From Rothia sp. P100 (GTDB lineage Bacteria; Actinomycetota; Actinomycetes; Actinomycetales; Micrococcaceae): a stretch of 64,000 nt of DNA. Below, one piece after another: positions 7,818-16,308 of this stretch (position 1 is its first letter; every line of letters starts with the position of its first letter). Under the pieces are notes generated by a model. The model ran no database searches. It saw only the letters and a program-made list of their open reading frames with translations, and was not told the DNA's origin. Made by a program: the position numbers and the translations under genes. The DNA is taken from the NCBI RefSeq assembly GCF_023712425.1, contig NZ_JAMAYG010000003.1, positions 62,001 through 126,000 of the forward strand, written 5' to 3'.

Positions 7818-8034
7818 CAAATTGCATTCCTGTCCGGAGTCGTCTGCACCAGCAAACAAACCTCGGCATTTCAGTGGGTGTCGCGTTCTTCCTCGGCCTT
7901 GGGGACCATCGGTACAGCGGTTGGCGCTAAGCCGGTGGTTGCGATCGCTGGGTGCGGGCCTCTGGGCACGGTTGAGATTGAAATTGCTCGCAGAGGTCGA
8001 TCTCTTCGGGCAGCGGGTGCTCTGGCTAAAGCTG

Positions 8035-8638
8035 TTACGCGGGGTTGTGGATGTTTCCGGCGGGTCGTCGCCCGATGCTTGCCTTGTTGAGGTGTCCGTA
8101 GATCGTGGAGCGAGGGACTTGGAGCAGGTCGGCGATGCGTTGGACGGTGTGGGTGCCTGCGTCGTAGAGCTGTTGGGCGTGGTGGGCCTGATGGGGGGGT
8201 GAGTTTCGGGCGTCTTCCTCCTGTTCGCCCGCGGGCGCGGGCGGACGCGAGTCCGTCGCGGGTGTTGGCGACGATGAGTTCTCGTTGGAGTTCGGCCAGG
8301 ACTGAGAGCATTCCGAACATCGCACGTCCTTCCGCAGTCGTGGTGTCGATGCCCTGCTCAAGGACACGTAATCCCACACCACGCTCGCGGAGGGCCGCAC
8401 CGAGGGTCACCAGGTGGAGCGCCGAGCGTCCGAGCCTGTCCAGGCGGGTGATGACCAGCTGGTCGCCTGCGCGGTTGGCCGAGGCGAGGGCCTTGTCGAG
8501 CTCGGGCCTGCTGGCCTTGGCACCGCTGGCATGGTCGAGGTAGATGTTTGCCGGGTCGACACCGGCGCGGGCCAGGGCATCCGTTTGGTGGTCAGGGTTT
8601 TGGTCGGCGGTGGAGACCCGCGCGTATCCGATCAACAT
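8035..8638 (-). pseudogene. Serine resolvase/invertase with frameshifted HTH
   Basis: This is a small serine recombinase of the resolvase/invertase family. The catalytic domain is complete: YARVSTADQNPDHQTDAL at the start with the nucleophilic Ser, then RLDRLGRS, EGRAMFGMLSVLAELQREL. After GRRPKLT a run of seven C (plus-strand G run 8192-8198) throws the frame. With six C the protein would continue HQAHHAQQLYDAGTHTVQRI and end with a normal HTH (RSTIYGHLNKAS) at 8035. As written it instead runs out of frame to 7871 without an HTH. The ATG at 8638 begins the conserved domain. A res-like region lies directly upstream. A lost DNA-binding domain should abolish function unless the run is variable or a sequencing error. 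Confidence 0.85.
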
Positions 8639-8664
8639 GTGTCGATAATACCGGTGCTGCATGG

Positions 8665-8758
8665 TTTGACGACGTTGATTTCCGGCACGGGTTTCCGACA
8701 TTGTTTCCGCGGCGTGTCGCCGACAGGTTCGGGGTGTCGTCAAATGATCGTTTTTCAG
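8665..8758 (-). promoter_or_regulatory. Putative res region of the resolvase (site E)
   Basis: This segment ends 27 bp upstream of the resolvase ATG. Its distal core is GTCAAATG / AT / CGTTTTTCAG (8739-8758), related to sites A-D and G. Accessory half-sites follow: TGTCGCCGACA, TCCGACA and an inverted 9-mer pair (TTTGACGAC at 8665-8673 and GTCGTCAAA at 8736-8744). A multi-subsite res between element and gene is the usual layout for resolvases. Confidence 0.5.
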
Positions 8759-8834
8759 CACTCCCAAAGATCCCTTCCAGGGTCCGGGCGGGAGCCCGAT
8801 CCCGATTCATTGGTGGAGGATCGCCTCGCCTAGC

Positions 8835-9788
8835 ATGGACAGGGTGAATACCCGGAAAGCCATTACACGAATGGATCACCATCAGATCGGCCTGTACCTC
8901 GTGGCCCTCCTGATCGGTGGTGTGGTCGGATTTCTGGCGCCCGGTTCGGCCAGAGCCCTGGAACATTCGATCAACCCCGTCCTGGGGCTGCTGCTCTTCG
9001 CGACGTTCCTGGGCATTCCTTTTGCATCGATCGGCAAGGCCGCCAAGGACCTGCGGTTCATGGGCACCGTGCTGGTGCTGAACTTCGTCATTGTTCCGCT
9101 GGTGGTCTTTGGCCTGACGCGTTTCATAGCCGGGGACCAGGCACTGCTCCTCGGGGTCCTGCTGGTGCTTTTGACCCCCTGCATCGACTACGTCATTGTG
9201 TTCACCCGGCTGGCAGGAGGGGCCAGCGACCGGCTGCTGGCCGCCGCACCGGTCTTGATGTTGCTGCAGATGCTGTTGTTGCCCCTCTATCTGCTGTTTT
9301 TTGTCGGCCCCGATGTGGCGTCGGTGATCGACCCGGAACCCTTCGTCGAGGCCCTGGTCGTCCTGATCCTCATTCCCCTGGCCGCGGCAGCGCTCACGCA
9401 GGCGCTGGCACGCAGGGCAGCGGCGGGCAGGATCATCATGGCCATCATGCAGGCCCTGATGGTTCCCCTGATGATGGCGACCCTGGCGTTGGTCGTCGGT
9501 TCACAGATCACCGGCGTCGGCCGGGAACTCGGCTCGCTGCTGGCGGTGGTTCCGCTCTACGCCGCCTTCCTGCTGGTGATGGTGCCGCTGGGGATGCTGG
9601 CGGCCAACGCGGCACGCCTCGATGTCGCCGCCAACCGGCCTGACCTCGCTCACTCGCCGGGCCACGGCATCACCATGGGGCTTGACCTTCGAGCCGGGAG
9701 CCCGGGTGCTTGCCAAGGTCCAGCGAAGCTCTCCTGCTGCCGTGAACTATGTCGCGGTGGACATCGCGTCCTACGAGACGGCCGATGA
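8835..9788 (+). pseudogene. Arsenite permease (SBF/ACR3-like), 3'-truncated
   Basis: This is a multi-pass permease of the bile-acid/arsenite symporter superfamily annotated as arsenic resistance protein. Landmarks include NPVLGLLLFATFLGIPF, LLTPCIDYVIVFTRLAGG and a run of seven or eight hydrophobic helices. Family similarity stops abruptly after ARLDVAANR near 9640; the last helices (normally with an ATRNSLV motif) are gone. The frame then runs through a foreign redoxin segment in the wrong frame to a stop at 9788. Possible starts are ATG 8835, GTG 8844 (TAGCAT lies 7 bases upstream, leaderless) or ATG 8871. The deletion junction fuses two unrelated gene ends, and function is doubtful. Confidence 0.75.
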
Positions 9789-9954
9789 AATCAGGGAATT
9801 CCTGGCCGGAAATGGGGCGTCATCCCTGGCCTTTGCCTCTGATACCGATACGCGGCTCATCACCGCCTACCGGATAAACCAGGTAAGCACCGCTGTAATC
9901 CTGGACGCCGCGGGCACGGAGGTCTTCCGTGCCGTGGAGCCGGGTGCTGCGTAA
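9640..9954 (+). pseudogene. 5'-truncated redoxin fragment
   Basis: The plus strand encodes the C-terminal half of a thioredoxin/TlpA-like protein: ARVLAKVQRSSPAAVNYVAVDIASYE, then GASSLAFASDTDTRLITAY and STAVILDAAGTEVFR, ending at 9954. The region that should carry the CxxC active site is missing, and the upstream bases belong to the permease. It resembles the redoxins of actinobacterial mer operons, one of which is complete at 11956. This looks like the remaining part of a deleted mer-type operon. Confidence 0.7.
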
Positions 9955-10016
9955 CTGCGGACGGCACTGGCCGCGGCGGGAGCCGGCTCAGTGAAGCCCC
10001 TTAGCCTGCGGCGGGC

Positions 10017-10406
10017 TCAGATGTAACTGCAGATTTGTTCAGCATCGCAGCGCTGAGGGTCGGCCACCTCGGCGGTTGCATATTGTTCGGCCACGGTCAC
10101 CCGGAGTGCGGTGAGCTCCGCGATTTTCCGGTCCAGGTCCTGCAACTGTTTCCCCAGGACATCCCGTACGTGGGTGCAGGGCGTCAAACCGCTATCGCGG
10201 ATCCGCAGAATGCCCTGGATCTGCGCCAGGGTCAGCCCGGCGATTTGGCTGCGGCGAATGAATTCGAGGCGGCTGAGGGTGTCGTGGGCGTAGTCACGAT
10301 AGCCGTTGGCCGAGCGCTCAGCCGGCGGCAGAAGCCCCCGGTCCTCGTAGAACCTGATCGTCTTGGTTGTCATACCGACAGCATCAGCAGCTTCACCGAT
10401 TCGCAT
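10017..10406 (-). CDS. merR: MerR-family mercury-responsive regulator
   Basis: This 129-residue MerR activator/repressor has an N-terminal winged HTH (RIGEAADAVGMTTKTIRFYEDRGLLPP), a long dimerisation helix, and three cysteines at about 77 (TPCTHV), 120 and 126 (RCDAEQIC). Classical MerR has Cys82/117/126; here the last pair is C-x5-C, as also in the second MerR at 17868. It is divergent from the MerT-like/ccdA/redoxin operon, and two MerR-type dyads lie between them. The arrangement and the merA/merB cargo support a mercury role. Confidence 0.88.
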   Translation of the reverse strand: MRIGEAADAVGMTTKTIRFYEDRGLLPPAERSANGYRDYAHDTLSRLEFIRRSQIAGLTLAQIQGILRIRDSGLTPCTHVRDVLGKQLQDLDRKIAELTALRVTVAEQYATAEVADPQRCDAEQICSYI

Positions 10407-10443
10407 TTCGGGTCCTCATCTCGTTCCAAAAAAAACAGCTAAC

Positions 10444-10463
10444 CCTTCCATCATACTGGAAGG
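10444..10463 (-). promoter_or_regulatory. MerR-type operator near merR
   Basis: A dyad with arms CCTTCCA (10444-10450) and TGGAAGG (10457-10463) lies 38 bases upstream of the merR start. On the minus strand it includes TATGAT as a possible merR -10. The same CCTTCC/GGAAGG arms appear in the other mer promoters of the window. Confidence 0.6.
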
Positions 10464-10498
10464 TTACGTACCGCAGACCAGCAGTTCCCGTCGCCAGC

Positions 10499-10529
10499 TT
10501 GACCTTCCCCCTTAGTGGAAGGTCGATGA
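10499..10529 (+). promoter_or_regulatory. MerR-controlled promoter of the MerT-like/ccdA operon
   Basis: The -35 is TTGACC (10499-10504). A dyad ACCTTCC...GGAAGGT (10502-10523) fills a spacer of about 19 bp, the overlong spacing typical of MerR promoters. The -10 is poor, as expected for an activator-dependent promoter. Confidence 0.7.
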
Positions 10530-10619
10530 TGGGGTGTGACGTACTACTGGCCGTCCGGTTTCGTGTTGGGGTCCCCTGTCGGGGCCCCGGACACGAGCCG
10601 GACATATGAAGGGATGATC

Positions 10620-10997
10620 ATGTCAATAAAAGCGAAGGGCCGGGAGCGCTCTGGCCTGGTGCTTGCGGCAGGCACTCTGCTGTCCTCCCTTGGTGTTGTG
10701 ATGGTGGCGCTCGTGTGCTGCGGGGTACCCGTTCTGACGGCTGCAGCCGGTGTTTTCGCCGCGGCCGGCGCAATGGCCGGCAACCTCTGGTTCATTGCCG
10801 CCGCAGCCCTTGCCGCGGGGGCCCTGCTCCTGCGGGCGCAGCGTCGGGGCAGCCCGGGGACGGATTGTTGCGCCCGTTCCCGCCCGGGGGCCAGCCTGTC
10901 CGCGGGTTCTACTCCAACACCTCATTCATCGTCGGAGCAGGAGCGGTCCGGGCAGTCCCGGGCCGGTGCTTCTGAGGATGCGGGGTCACAGGGATGA
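10620..10997 (+). CDS. MerT-like small membrane mercury transporter candidate
   Basis: This 125-residue protein has two predicted transmembrane helices (about 12-45 and 52-72). A vicinal Cys pair, LVCCGVP (Cys33-Cys34), lies in the first helix, as in MerT-type Hg(II) importers, and a second pair DCCARS (83-84) is cytoplasmic or tail-located. The rest is a Ser/Gly-rich tail. The ATG at 10620 has AAGGG 6 bases upstream. It is the first gene after the MerR promoter and overlaps ccdA by 4 bp. Overall sequence does not clearly match a named Mer transporter, so function is inferred from the Cys pairs and context. Confidence 0.7.
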   Translation: MSIKAKGRERSGLVLAAGTLLSSLGVVMVALVCCGVPVLTAAAGVFAAAGAMAGNLWFIAAAALAAGALLLRAQRRGSPGTDCCARSRPGASLSAGSTPTPHSSSEQERSGQSRAGASEDAGSQG

Positions 10998-11959
10998 CGG
11001 GTGTTTTGGGTCTGGTCTTTCTGACCGGAATGCTTGCCACGGTGAATCCATGCGGGTTTGCGATGCTGCCAACCTATCTGGCGTACTTCATTGGTTCAGG
11101 CCCCGGTGCGGGACGGAAGCGGCCGTTGCTTGCAGGTCTTCGGGCCGGGGTTGCCCTCAGCGCCGGTTTCGCCACTGTCTTTGTTACGGCCGGCCTGCTC
11201 GCCGCTGTAGGCCTGCGGTCGGTGGCGTCGGCGCTTCCCTGGGCGGCGGCGCTGATCGGAGCGGTTATTGTGGTTGCCGGCCTTGGCATGGTGTTCGGAT
11301 GGCAGCTGCCCGGGGCGAGGTTGAACCTGCCCCGGATTCTGAAGACGGACGGGACCAGTTCGGGCCTCAGGGCGGTCTTTGGCTACGGGGTGGCCTATGC
11401 GGTGGCTGCGCTCTCTTGCAGCCTGGCCCTGCTGCTGGCTGTTGTCGCCCAGGCTGTGTCCACCGGGAGCCTGGCCGGGCTGCTGGCGGTCTTCGCCGCC
11501 TACGCCCTGGGCTCCTCGGTGGTGCTGGTCCTTCTGTCCCTCGGTGCAGCGGTAGCGCGGGACGCCCTGGCACGCCACGTCCGAAGGATCCTGCCGTTTG
11601 TTAATCGTCTCGGCGGAGCCGCGCTTATCCTCGCAGGGATCTACCTGTTGCTCTACTGGGTTCCGGCCCTGTCCGGCGGGCAGGCCGGGGAGATCATGGG
11701 CGGGACGGTCACCGAAGCCAGCGCGGCGCTGTCCGGTTTCATCTCGGGCAACTGGCCCATCATCACCCTCACCGCGGTGGCCGCCGTCCTCGCCGCCGCG
11801 GCCCTGGCCCTGCGGCGCCGCAGTAAAAGCAAGGCACAGGACAACAGCGCAATCACGGACGGGGCTGAGAGCAGCGACAGCACCGAAGCGTGCTGCGACC
11901 CGGAACATCTTCTTCCCGACACGGCGCCAGGGCGCACCAACCAGCAAGGAAACCCATGA
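10994..11959 (+). CDS. CcdA/DsbD-type thiol-electron transporter of the mer operon
   Basis: This 321-residue CcdA-family membrane protein carries electrons from cytoplasmic thiols to an extracytoplasmic redoxin. The two intramembrane cysteines are visible in NPCGFAMLP (Cys20) and ALSCSLALL (Cys142), with about eight hydrophobic segments. The C-terminal tail adds EACCDPEH, a likely metal-binding Cys pair. It overlaps the MerT-like gene before it and the redoxin gene after it by 4 bp each (ATGA), so the three are translationally coupled. In this setting it probably keeps the redoxin reduced so that Hg(II) can be passed to the importer or thiol damage repaired; that role is inference. Confidence 0.85.
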   Translation: MTGVLGLVFLTGMLATVNPCGFAMLPTYLAYFIGSGPGAGRKRPLLAGLRAGVALSAGFATVFVTAGLLAAVGLRSVASALPWAAALIGAVIVVAGLGMVFGWQLPGARLNLPRILKTDGTSSGLRAVFGYGVAYAVAALSCSLALLLAVVAQAVSTGSLAGLLAVFAAYALGSSVVLVLLSLGAAVARDALARHVRRILPFVNRLGGAALILAGIYLLLYWVPALSGGQAGEIMGGTVTEASAALSGFISGNWPIITLTAVAAVLAAAALALRRRSKSKAQDNSAITDGAESSDSTEACCDPEHLLPDTAPGRTNQQGNP

Positions 11960-12504
11960 CAACGACCAGAAACCACCGGCGGATCTTCACCATTACTGCC
12001 GTCGTAGCGGCCGCGGCCCTCATCCTGGTCCTGGCCCTCACTGCGTTGAACCGCGGGAGCGAAACCGCTCCAGCCGCCGGGCCAGCGGGCGCAAACAACG
12101 TGGACAGGATCGAGATCACATCTGTGGACGGCAAGGCCCTCACCGTCCCCTCCACCCGCCCGACAGTGCTGTATTTCATGGCGAGCTGGTGCTATACCTG
12201 CGTTCCGCAGGCAGAAGCGATGAAGGAACTGGAACAGGAATATGCCGATAAGGCAGACTTCGTCGCCGTCGATGTGACGCCGGAGAACACAAAAACCGAA
12301 GTGGACCAGTTCCGTGAACTGGCCGGCAACCCCGGATACCCCTACGTTGTTGACCGTACCAGGGAGCTCATCCAAAAGTATGGGGTCATGTCCCTGGACA
12401 GCACCATCGTCGTCTCACCCGAGGGTGAAGTCCTGGCCCGGGCCGACTCCCGGCCCATGAAGGCCGATGCCCTGAAGGCATTTCTTGACGCAGCACTTCC
12501 CTAG
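11956..12504 (+). CDS. Membrane-anchored TlpA-like redoxin
   Basis: This 182-residue thioredoxin-fold protein has an N-terminal signal anchor (about residues 10-31) and the active-site motif WCYTC (Cys79, Cys82). The C-terminal part keeps the fold markers VAVDVTPE and DSTIVVSPEGEVL. AAGGA lies 5 bases before the ATG at 11956, which overlaps the ccdA stop. With CcdA next door it forms an extracytoplasmic disulfide-reducing pair, a known combination in Gram-positive mer operons where it may stand in for MerP. A truncated relative lies at 9640-9954. Confidence 0.85.
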   Translation: MTTTRNHRRIFTITAVVAAAALILVLALTALNRGSETAPAAGPAGANNVDRIEITSVDGKALTVPSTRPTVLYFMASWCYTCVPQAEAMKELEQEYADKADFVAVDVTPENTKTEVDQFRELAGNPGYPYVVDRTRELIQKYGVMSLDSTIVVSPEGEVLARADSRPMKADALKAFLDAALP

Positions 12505-12536
12505 CAGTGGAAGCACCCAACTATTCGCACCGGCTC

Positions 12537-12568
12537 TTGACCTTCCCGTGCAGGGTAAGGTTTATACT
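12537..12568 (+). promoter_or_regulatory. MerR-controlled promoter of merA1
   Basis: TTGACC (12537-12542), a 19-20 bp spacer containing a loose dyad with outer arms ACCTT and AAGGT, and a good -10 (TTATACT, 12562-12568). It gives merA its own metal-induced start inside the cluster. Confidence 0.75.
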
Positions 12569-12631
12569 GGGACGGTACACGCACCAGAAGAATGCCACCC
12601 GGGTGTTCATCTAAGACTTGATGGAGGATTC

Positions 12632-14077
12632 ATGCCTGAAGCAACAACACCCGATTTCGACCTGGCTGTCATCGGTTCCGGAGGCGGCGCCTTCGCCGCC
12701 GCCATCCGGGCCACCAAGCTGGGCAATCGGGTCGTGATGATCGAACGCTCCACGGTGGGCGGGACCTGTGTGAACACCGGGTGCGTTCCCTCCAAAACCC
12801 TGCTGGCCGCCGCCGAAGCCCGGCATGTCGCTGTGGATGCGACCGGAAGGTTCCCAGGGATCAGCACTTCCGCCGCCCCGGTGGACATGGGTGTACTGAT
12901 AGACGGGAAACGCTCCCTGGTCGAGGGAATGCGCTCGGATAAATACGTGGATCTGGCCGCCGACTACGGATGGGACCTGCGCCAGGGCACCGCGGTGTTC
13001 GCCGGCACCCCGGAGGAACCGGTCCTGGAAATCACCGGACCCGACGGCACCCGCGACTCCCTGACCGCCGCCCATTATCTGGTCGCGACCGGTTCGGCCC
13101 CGTGGGCACCCCCGGTGCCGGGACTGGATGAAGTCAACTACCTGACCTCGACCACCGCCATGGAACTGAACGAGGTGCCCGAGTCCCTGATCGTCTTCGG
13201 CGGCGGGTACGTGGCCCTGGAGCAGGCGCAGCTTTTTGCCCGCCTCGGATCCAAAGTGACCTTGCTGGTCCGCTCCAGGCTTGCCTCGCACGAGGAACCG
13301 GAAGCCTCCCGTGCGCTGATGGGCGTCTTCGCCGACGAGGGCATCCGCGTGGTCCGCCGCGCAGCCGTAACTTCGGTCCGCACAGATCCCGCCGGCGCAG
13401 AGGTCCTTGTCACCGCCACGGTCGCCGGGGGCCAGGAGGAATTCCGCGCCGCAAAGCTGCTGGTAGCCACCGGCCGACGCGCCGTCACCGACGGACTGAA
13501 CCTGGACGCCGTCGGCGTCAAGACCGGCGACACCGGCCAGATCCTGGTCGAGAGCACACTCGCCAGCTCCAACCCCAGGATCTGGGCCGCAGGGGATGTG
13601 ACCGGGCACCGAGAATTCGTCTACGTCGCGTCCGCCCACGGAACCCTGATGGTGGAGAACGCCTTCAACAACGCCGGGCGCGAGGTCGACTACCGGCACC
13701 TGCCCCGCGTGACGTTCACCAGCCCGACACTGGCCGCGGTCGGCATGACCGACAAGGAAGCCAACGAGGCGGGCATCCGGTGTGAATGCCGGGTCCTGCC
13801 CCTGGAATACGTTCCCCGGGCACTGGTGAACCGGGACACCCGCGGCTTCATCAAAATCGTCGCCGACGCCGACACCGGACGGATTGTGGGGATCACCGCC
13901 GTCGGCAAGGAGGCCGGTGACCTGGCCGCCGCCGGAGTCTACATCCTCGAGGCCGGCATGACCGTTGACCAGGTCGCGAACCTCTGGTGCCCATACCTGA
14001 CCATGGCCGAAGGGATCAAAATCGCCGCACAGTCCTTCACCACCGACGTCTCCAAACTCTCCTGCTGCGCCTCCTGA
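12632..14077 (+). CDS. merA: Mercuric reductase MerA (copy 1)
   Basis: This cytoplasmic FAD-dependent reductase converts Hg(II) to volatile Hg(0) with NADPH. The 481-residue protein lacks the N-terminal MerP-like domain. It shows the FAD motif IGSGGGAFAAA, the redox pair GGTCVNTGC (Cys46, Cys51), the NAD(P) motif FGGGYVALEQAQ, the AAGDVTG motif, and the C-terminal vicinal Cys pair (LSCCAS, Cys478-479) that accepts Hg from the partner subunit. GGAGG precedes the ATG at 12632 by 4 bases. It is followed by merB in the same direction. All catalytic residues are present. Confidence 0.96.
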   Translation: MPEATTPDFDLAVIGSGGGAFAAAIRATKLGNRVVMIERSTVGGTCVNTGCVPSKTLLAAAEARHVAVDATGRFPGISTSAAPVDMGVLIDGKRSLVEGMRSDKYVDLAADYGWDLRQGTAVFAGTPEEPVLEITGPDGTRDSLTAAHYLVATGSAPWAPPVPGLDEVNYLTSTTAMELNEVPESLIVFGGGYVALEQAQLFARLGSKVTLLVRSRLASHEEPEASRALMGVFADEGIRVVRRAAVTSVRTDPAGAEVLVTATVAGGQEEFRAAKLLVATGRRAVTDGLNLDAVGVKTGDTGQILVESTLASSNPRIWAAGDVTGHREFVYVASAHGTLMVENAFNNAGREVDYRHLPRVTFTSPTLAAVGMTDKEANEAGIRCECRVLPLEYVPRALVNRDTRGFIKIVADADTGRIVGITAVGKEAGDLAAAGVYILEAGMTVDQVANLWCPYLTMAEGIKIAAQSFTTDVSKLSCCAS

Positions 14078-14122
14078 CCCGCGCCAGATCCCAGCCTAAT
14101 CCCCCCCCCGAAGGAAACAACG

Positions 14123-14788
14123 ATGACAAACAGCATCAGCCAGGTCACCGACCGCCTAGCCTCCTCCGAAACCGGCATGCAGCCCTGGCTGTGGCTGCCG
14201 CTGTTGAAACTCCTCTCACTGGGCGATCCCGTGGGCGCAGCGGACCTTGCCGCCGCCACTGGCCGCCCCGCCGAGGAAGTCCGGACCGCCCTTGCGGCCA
14301 TGACCGACGCCGAGTACGACGGATCAGGCCGAATCGTCGGCATGGGACTGACCCAACGCGCCACCCGGCACCGCTTCGAAGTGGACGGCGAACAGCTCTA
14401 CACCTGGTGCGCACTGGACACCCTGATCTTCCCCACCCTCCTAGGCGCCTCCGCACGGATCGAATCGGCCTACGACTCCGCCAGCACCCCCGTGCGCCTG
14501 CGCGTCGACAGCGCCGGCGTCACCGATGTCGAGCCAGCCACCGCGGTTGTGTCCCTGATCAACCCGGAAGACATGAGCTCGGTCCGCTCATCCTTCTGCA
14601 ACCAGGTCCACTTCTTCGCCTCATCCGAAGAAGCCGAACCCTGGCTCAAGAACCACCCCGAGGGCACCGTGATCCCCGTAGCGGACGCGTACCGACTCGC
14701 TTCTGACATGGCCGGAAAAATGCTCTCCCAGACCGAAGCACAGGAAACCGGAAAACCGGGGAACCGGGTCCACAGCTGCAGCTGCTGA
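14123..14788 (+). CDS. merB: Organomercurial lyase MerB
   Basis: MerB cleaves the C-Hg bond of organomercurials and delivers Hg(II) to MerA. The 221-residue protein places the catalytic residues exactly at the canonical numbers: Cys96 and Asp99 in LYTWCALDT, and Cys159 in SSFCNQVHFF. The N-terminal winged-helix-like part is normal. The C-terminus ends in HSCSC, an extra Cys pair that could bind mercury. It lies 45 bases after merA, with GAAGGAAACAACG as ribosome-binding region, so the locus confers broad-spectrum (organic and inorganic) resistance. Confidence 0.96.
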   Translation: MTNSISQVTDRLASSETGMQPWLWLPLLKLLSLGDPVGAADLAAATGRPAEEVRTALAAMTDAEYDGSGRIVGMGLTQRATRHRFEVDGEQLYTWCALDTLIFPTLLGASARIESAYDSASTPVRLRVDSAGVTDVEPATAVVSLINPEDMSSVRSSFCNQVHFFASSEEAEPWLKNHPEGTVIPVADAYRLASDMAGKMLSQTEAQETGKPGNRVHSCSC

Positions 14789-14873
14789 CAAGGCGCCCCG
14801 GGCACCACAGTGCGTGCCGAAAGACGTTTGACGAGCAGAACCCGAAAGATCAAGCCATCTGAAGGAGATCAAC

Positions 14874-16238
14874 GTGAAAGACCACTTCGATGTAGCCGTG
14901 CTTGGCATGGGGCCCGGCGGGGAGGTCGCCGCGGACCGCCTGCTGAAAGCAGGGAAGAAAGTAGTCATCTTCGAGCGGGAACTGATCGGCGGGGAATGCG
15001 CCTACTGGGCCTGCATCCCGTCCAAGACGGTCCTGCGGCCGCCGGAAGCACGCATGGAGGTAGAAAAAGCCGCCGGAGTCAACGGTGCCGAACTGGACTG
15101 GAACGAAACGGCCAAATACCGGGACTACATGATCCGGAACCTGGACGACAAAGCCCAAGTGAACGGGTACGCGAAACAGGGGGCCGAGGTGATCAAGGAA
15201 GAGGCACGGCTCACCGGGCCGGGCCGGATCCGCGCCGGAGACCGCGACATCACCGCTGAACACCTCATCATCGCCACCGGGTCGGACCCGGTAATACCTC
15301 CACTGGAGGGTATCGAACAGATCACAGCATGGACCAACCGGGAAACCTACACCGCCTCAACCCTGCCCGAACGGGCGGTCATTATCGGCGGCAGCGCGGT
15401 CGGGGTTGAAACCGCGACGTTCCTGGCACGCTTCGGCGTCAAAGTCACCCTGGTCCACCGCGGACAGCGGCTGATCGACCGCGAAGATCCCCGCGTCGGG
15501 GAACTGGCCCACACATACCTTCAGGAAGCCGGCGTCGACGTCCGCCTCGACGCAACCGCCGCCCGCGCCCGGCGCGAGGGCGCCGCCAGTATCATCGAAA
15601 TCCGGAAAGCAGGCGGCGAAGACGGCGGAGAAGTCGCGGCCGATGTCGTAATCTTCGGCACCGGCCGGAAGCCCCGCACCAAAGGCCTGGGCTTTGAACA
15701 TTCCGGAATCAGCTTGGGGGACCGCGGTGAAGTGCTGGTCGATGTGCACTGCCGCGCCGCGGAGAACACCTGGGCCATCGGGGATGTCACAGGCATCATG
15801 CCGTTCACCCACGTAGCCAAATACCAAGGCAGGATCGCCGCCGACGCCATTCTCGGCCGGCCCCGCCCCGCCACCTATGACGGCATACCGCGCGTAGTGT
15901 TCGCCGACCCGGAAATCGCCGCAGCCGGGCTGACCGCCCACCAGGCACAACAACGCGGGCTCAAGGTTGCCGCGGCCGAACTCGACCTGTCCAAGGCCAT
16001 CGCCCGGCCCTGGACCTACGAGAAAGATCCACGCGGACACCTGGGCCTGCTGGCCGACGCCGAGCGAAAAATCCTCATCGGCGCCTGGGCAATCGGGCCA
16101 ATGGCCGGTGAATGGATCCATCAAGCCTCCCTGGCCATCCGGGCGCAAATACCCTTCGATACCCTCCTGGACCAGGTCGCACAATTCCCCACCTACCACG
16201 AGGCCTACCACGCGGCACTGGAAAAACTGGACCTCTGA
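14874..16238 (+). CDS. MerA-like FAD/NAD(P) disulfide oxidoreductase
   Basis: This 454-residue class-I pyridine-nucleotide disulfide oxidoreductase is related to MerA, mycothione reductase and dihydrolipoamide dehydrogenase. It has the FAD motif LGMGPGGEVAA, an unusual redox motif GGECAYWAC (Cys42, Cys47), the NAD motif IGGSAVGVETA and WAIGDVTG. The C-terminus has PTYHEAYHAAL rather than the MerA Cys pair, so it is not a mercuric reductase. The His-Glu of that motif is the usual acid-base pair of thiol reductases. It follows merB by 85 bases and has GAAGGAG before the ATG. It may reduce a low-molecular-weight thiol (mycothiol disulfide) oxidised during Hg stress; substrate unknown. Confidence 0.82.
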   Translation: MKDHFDVAVLGMGPGGEVAADRLLKAGKKVVIFERELIGGECAYWACIPSKTVLRPPEARMEVEKAAGVNGAELDWNETAKYRDYMIRNLDDKAQVNGYAKQGAEVIKEEARLTGPGRIRAGDRDITAEHLIIATGSDPVIPPLEGIEQITAWTNRETYTASTLPERAVIIGGSAVGVETATFLARFGVKVTLVHRGQRLIDREDPRVGELAHTYLQEAGVDVRLDATAARARREGAASIIEIRKAGGEDGGEVAADVVIFGTGRKPRTKGLGFEHSGISLGDRGEVLVDVHCRAAENTWAIGDVTGIMPFTHVAKYQGRIAADAILGRPRPATYDGIPRVVFADPEIAAAGLTAHQAQQRGLKVAAAELDLSKAIARPWTYEKDPRGHLGLLADAERKILIGAWAIGPMAGEWIHQASLAIRAQIPFDTLLDQVAQFPTYHEAYHAALEKLDL

Positions 16239-16308
16239 CTTCCCCTCCGTACCTGCGGTCTGGACGCAGCACGAGCGGGTGACGGGAAATTCTCGCAGCC
16301 CTTAAAAT

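Noticed and set aside
7485-7859. Longer N-terminal reading frame for the second cmtR
   Set aside because: It reads through the promoter and site D, adds no conserved sequence, and the ATG at 7484 aligns exactly with the first cmtR.
12611-13699. Long minus-strand reading frame opposite merA1
   Set aside because: It is antisense to a well-defined gene in GC-rich DNA, with glycine-rich low-complexity translation and no family motif.
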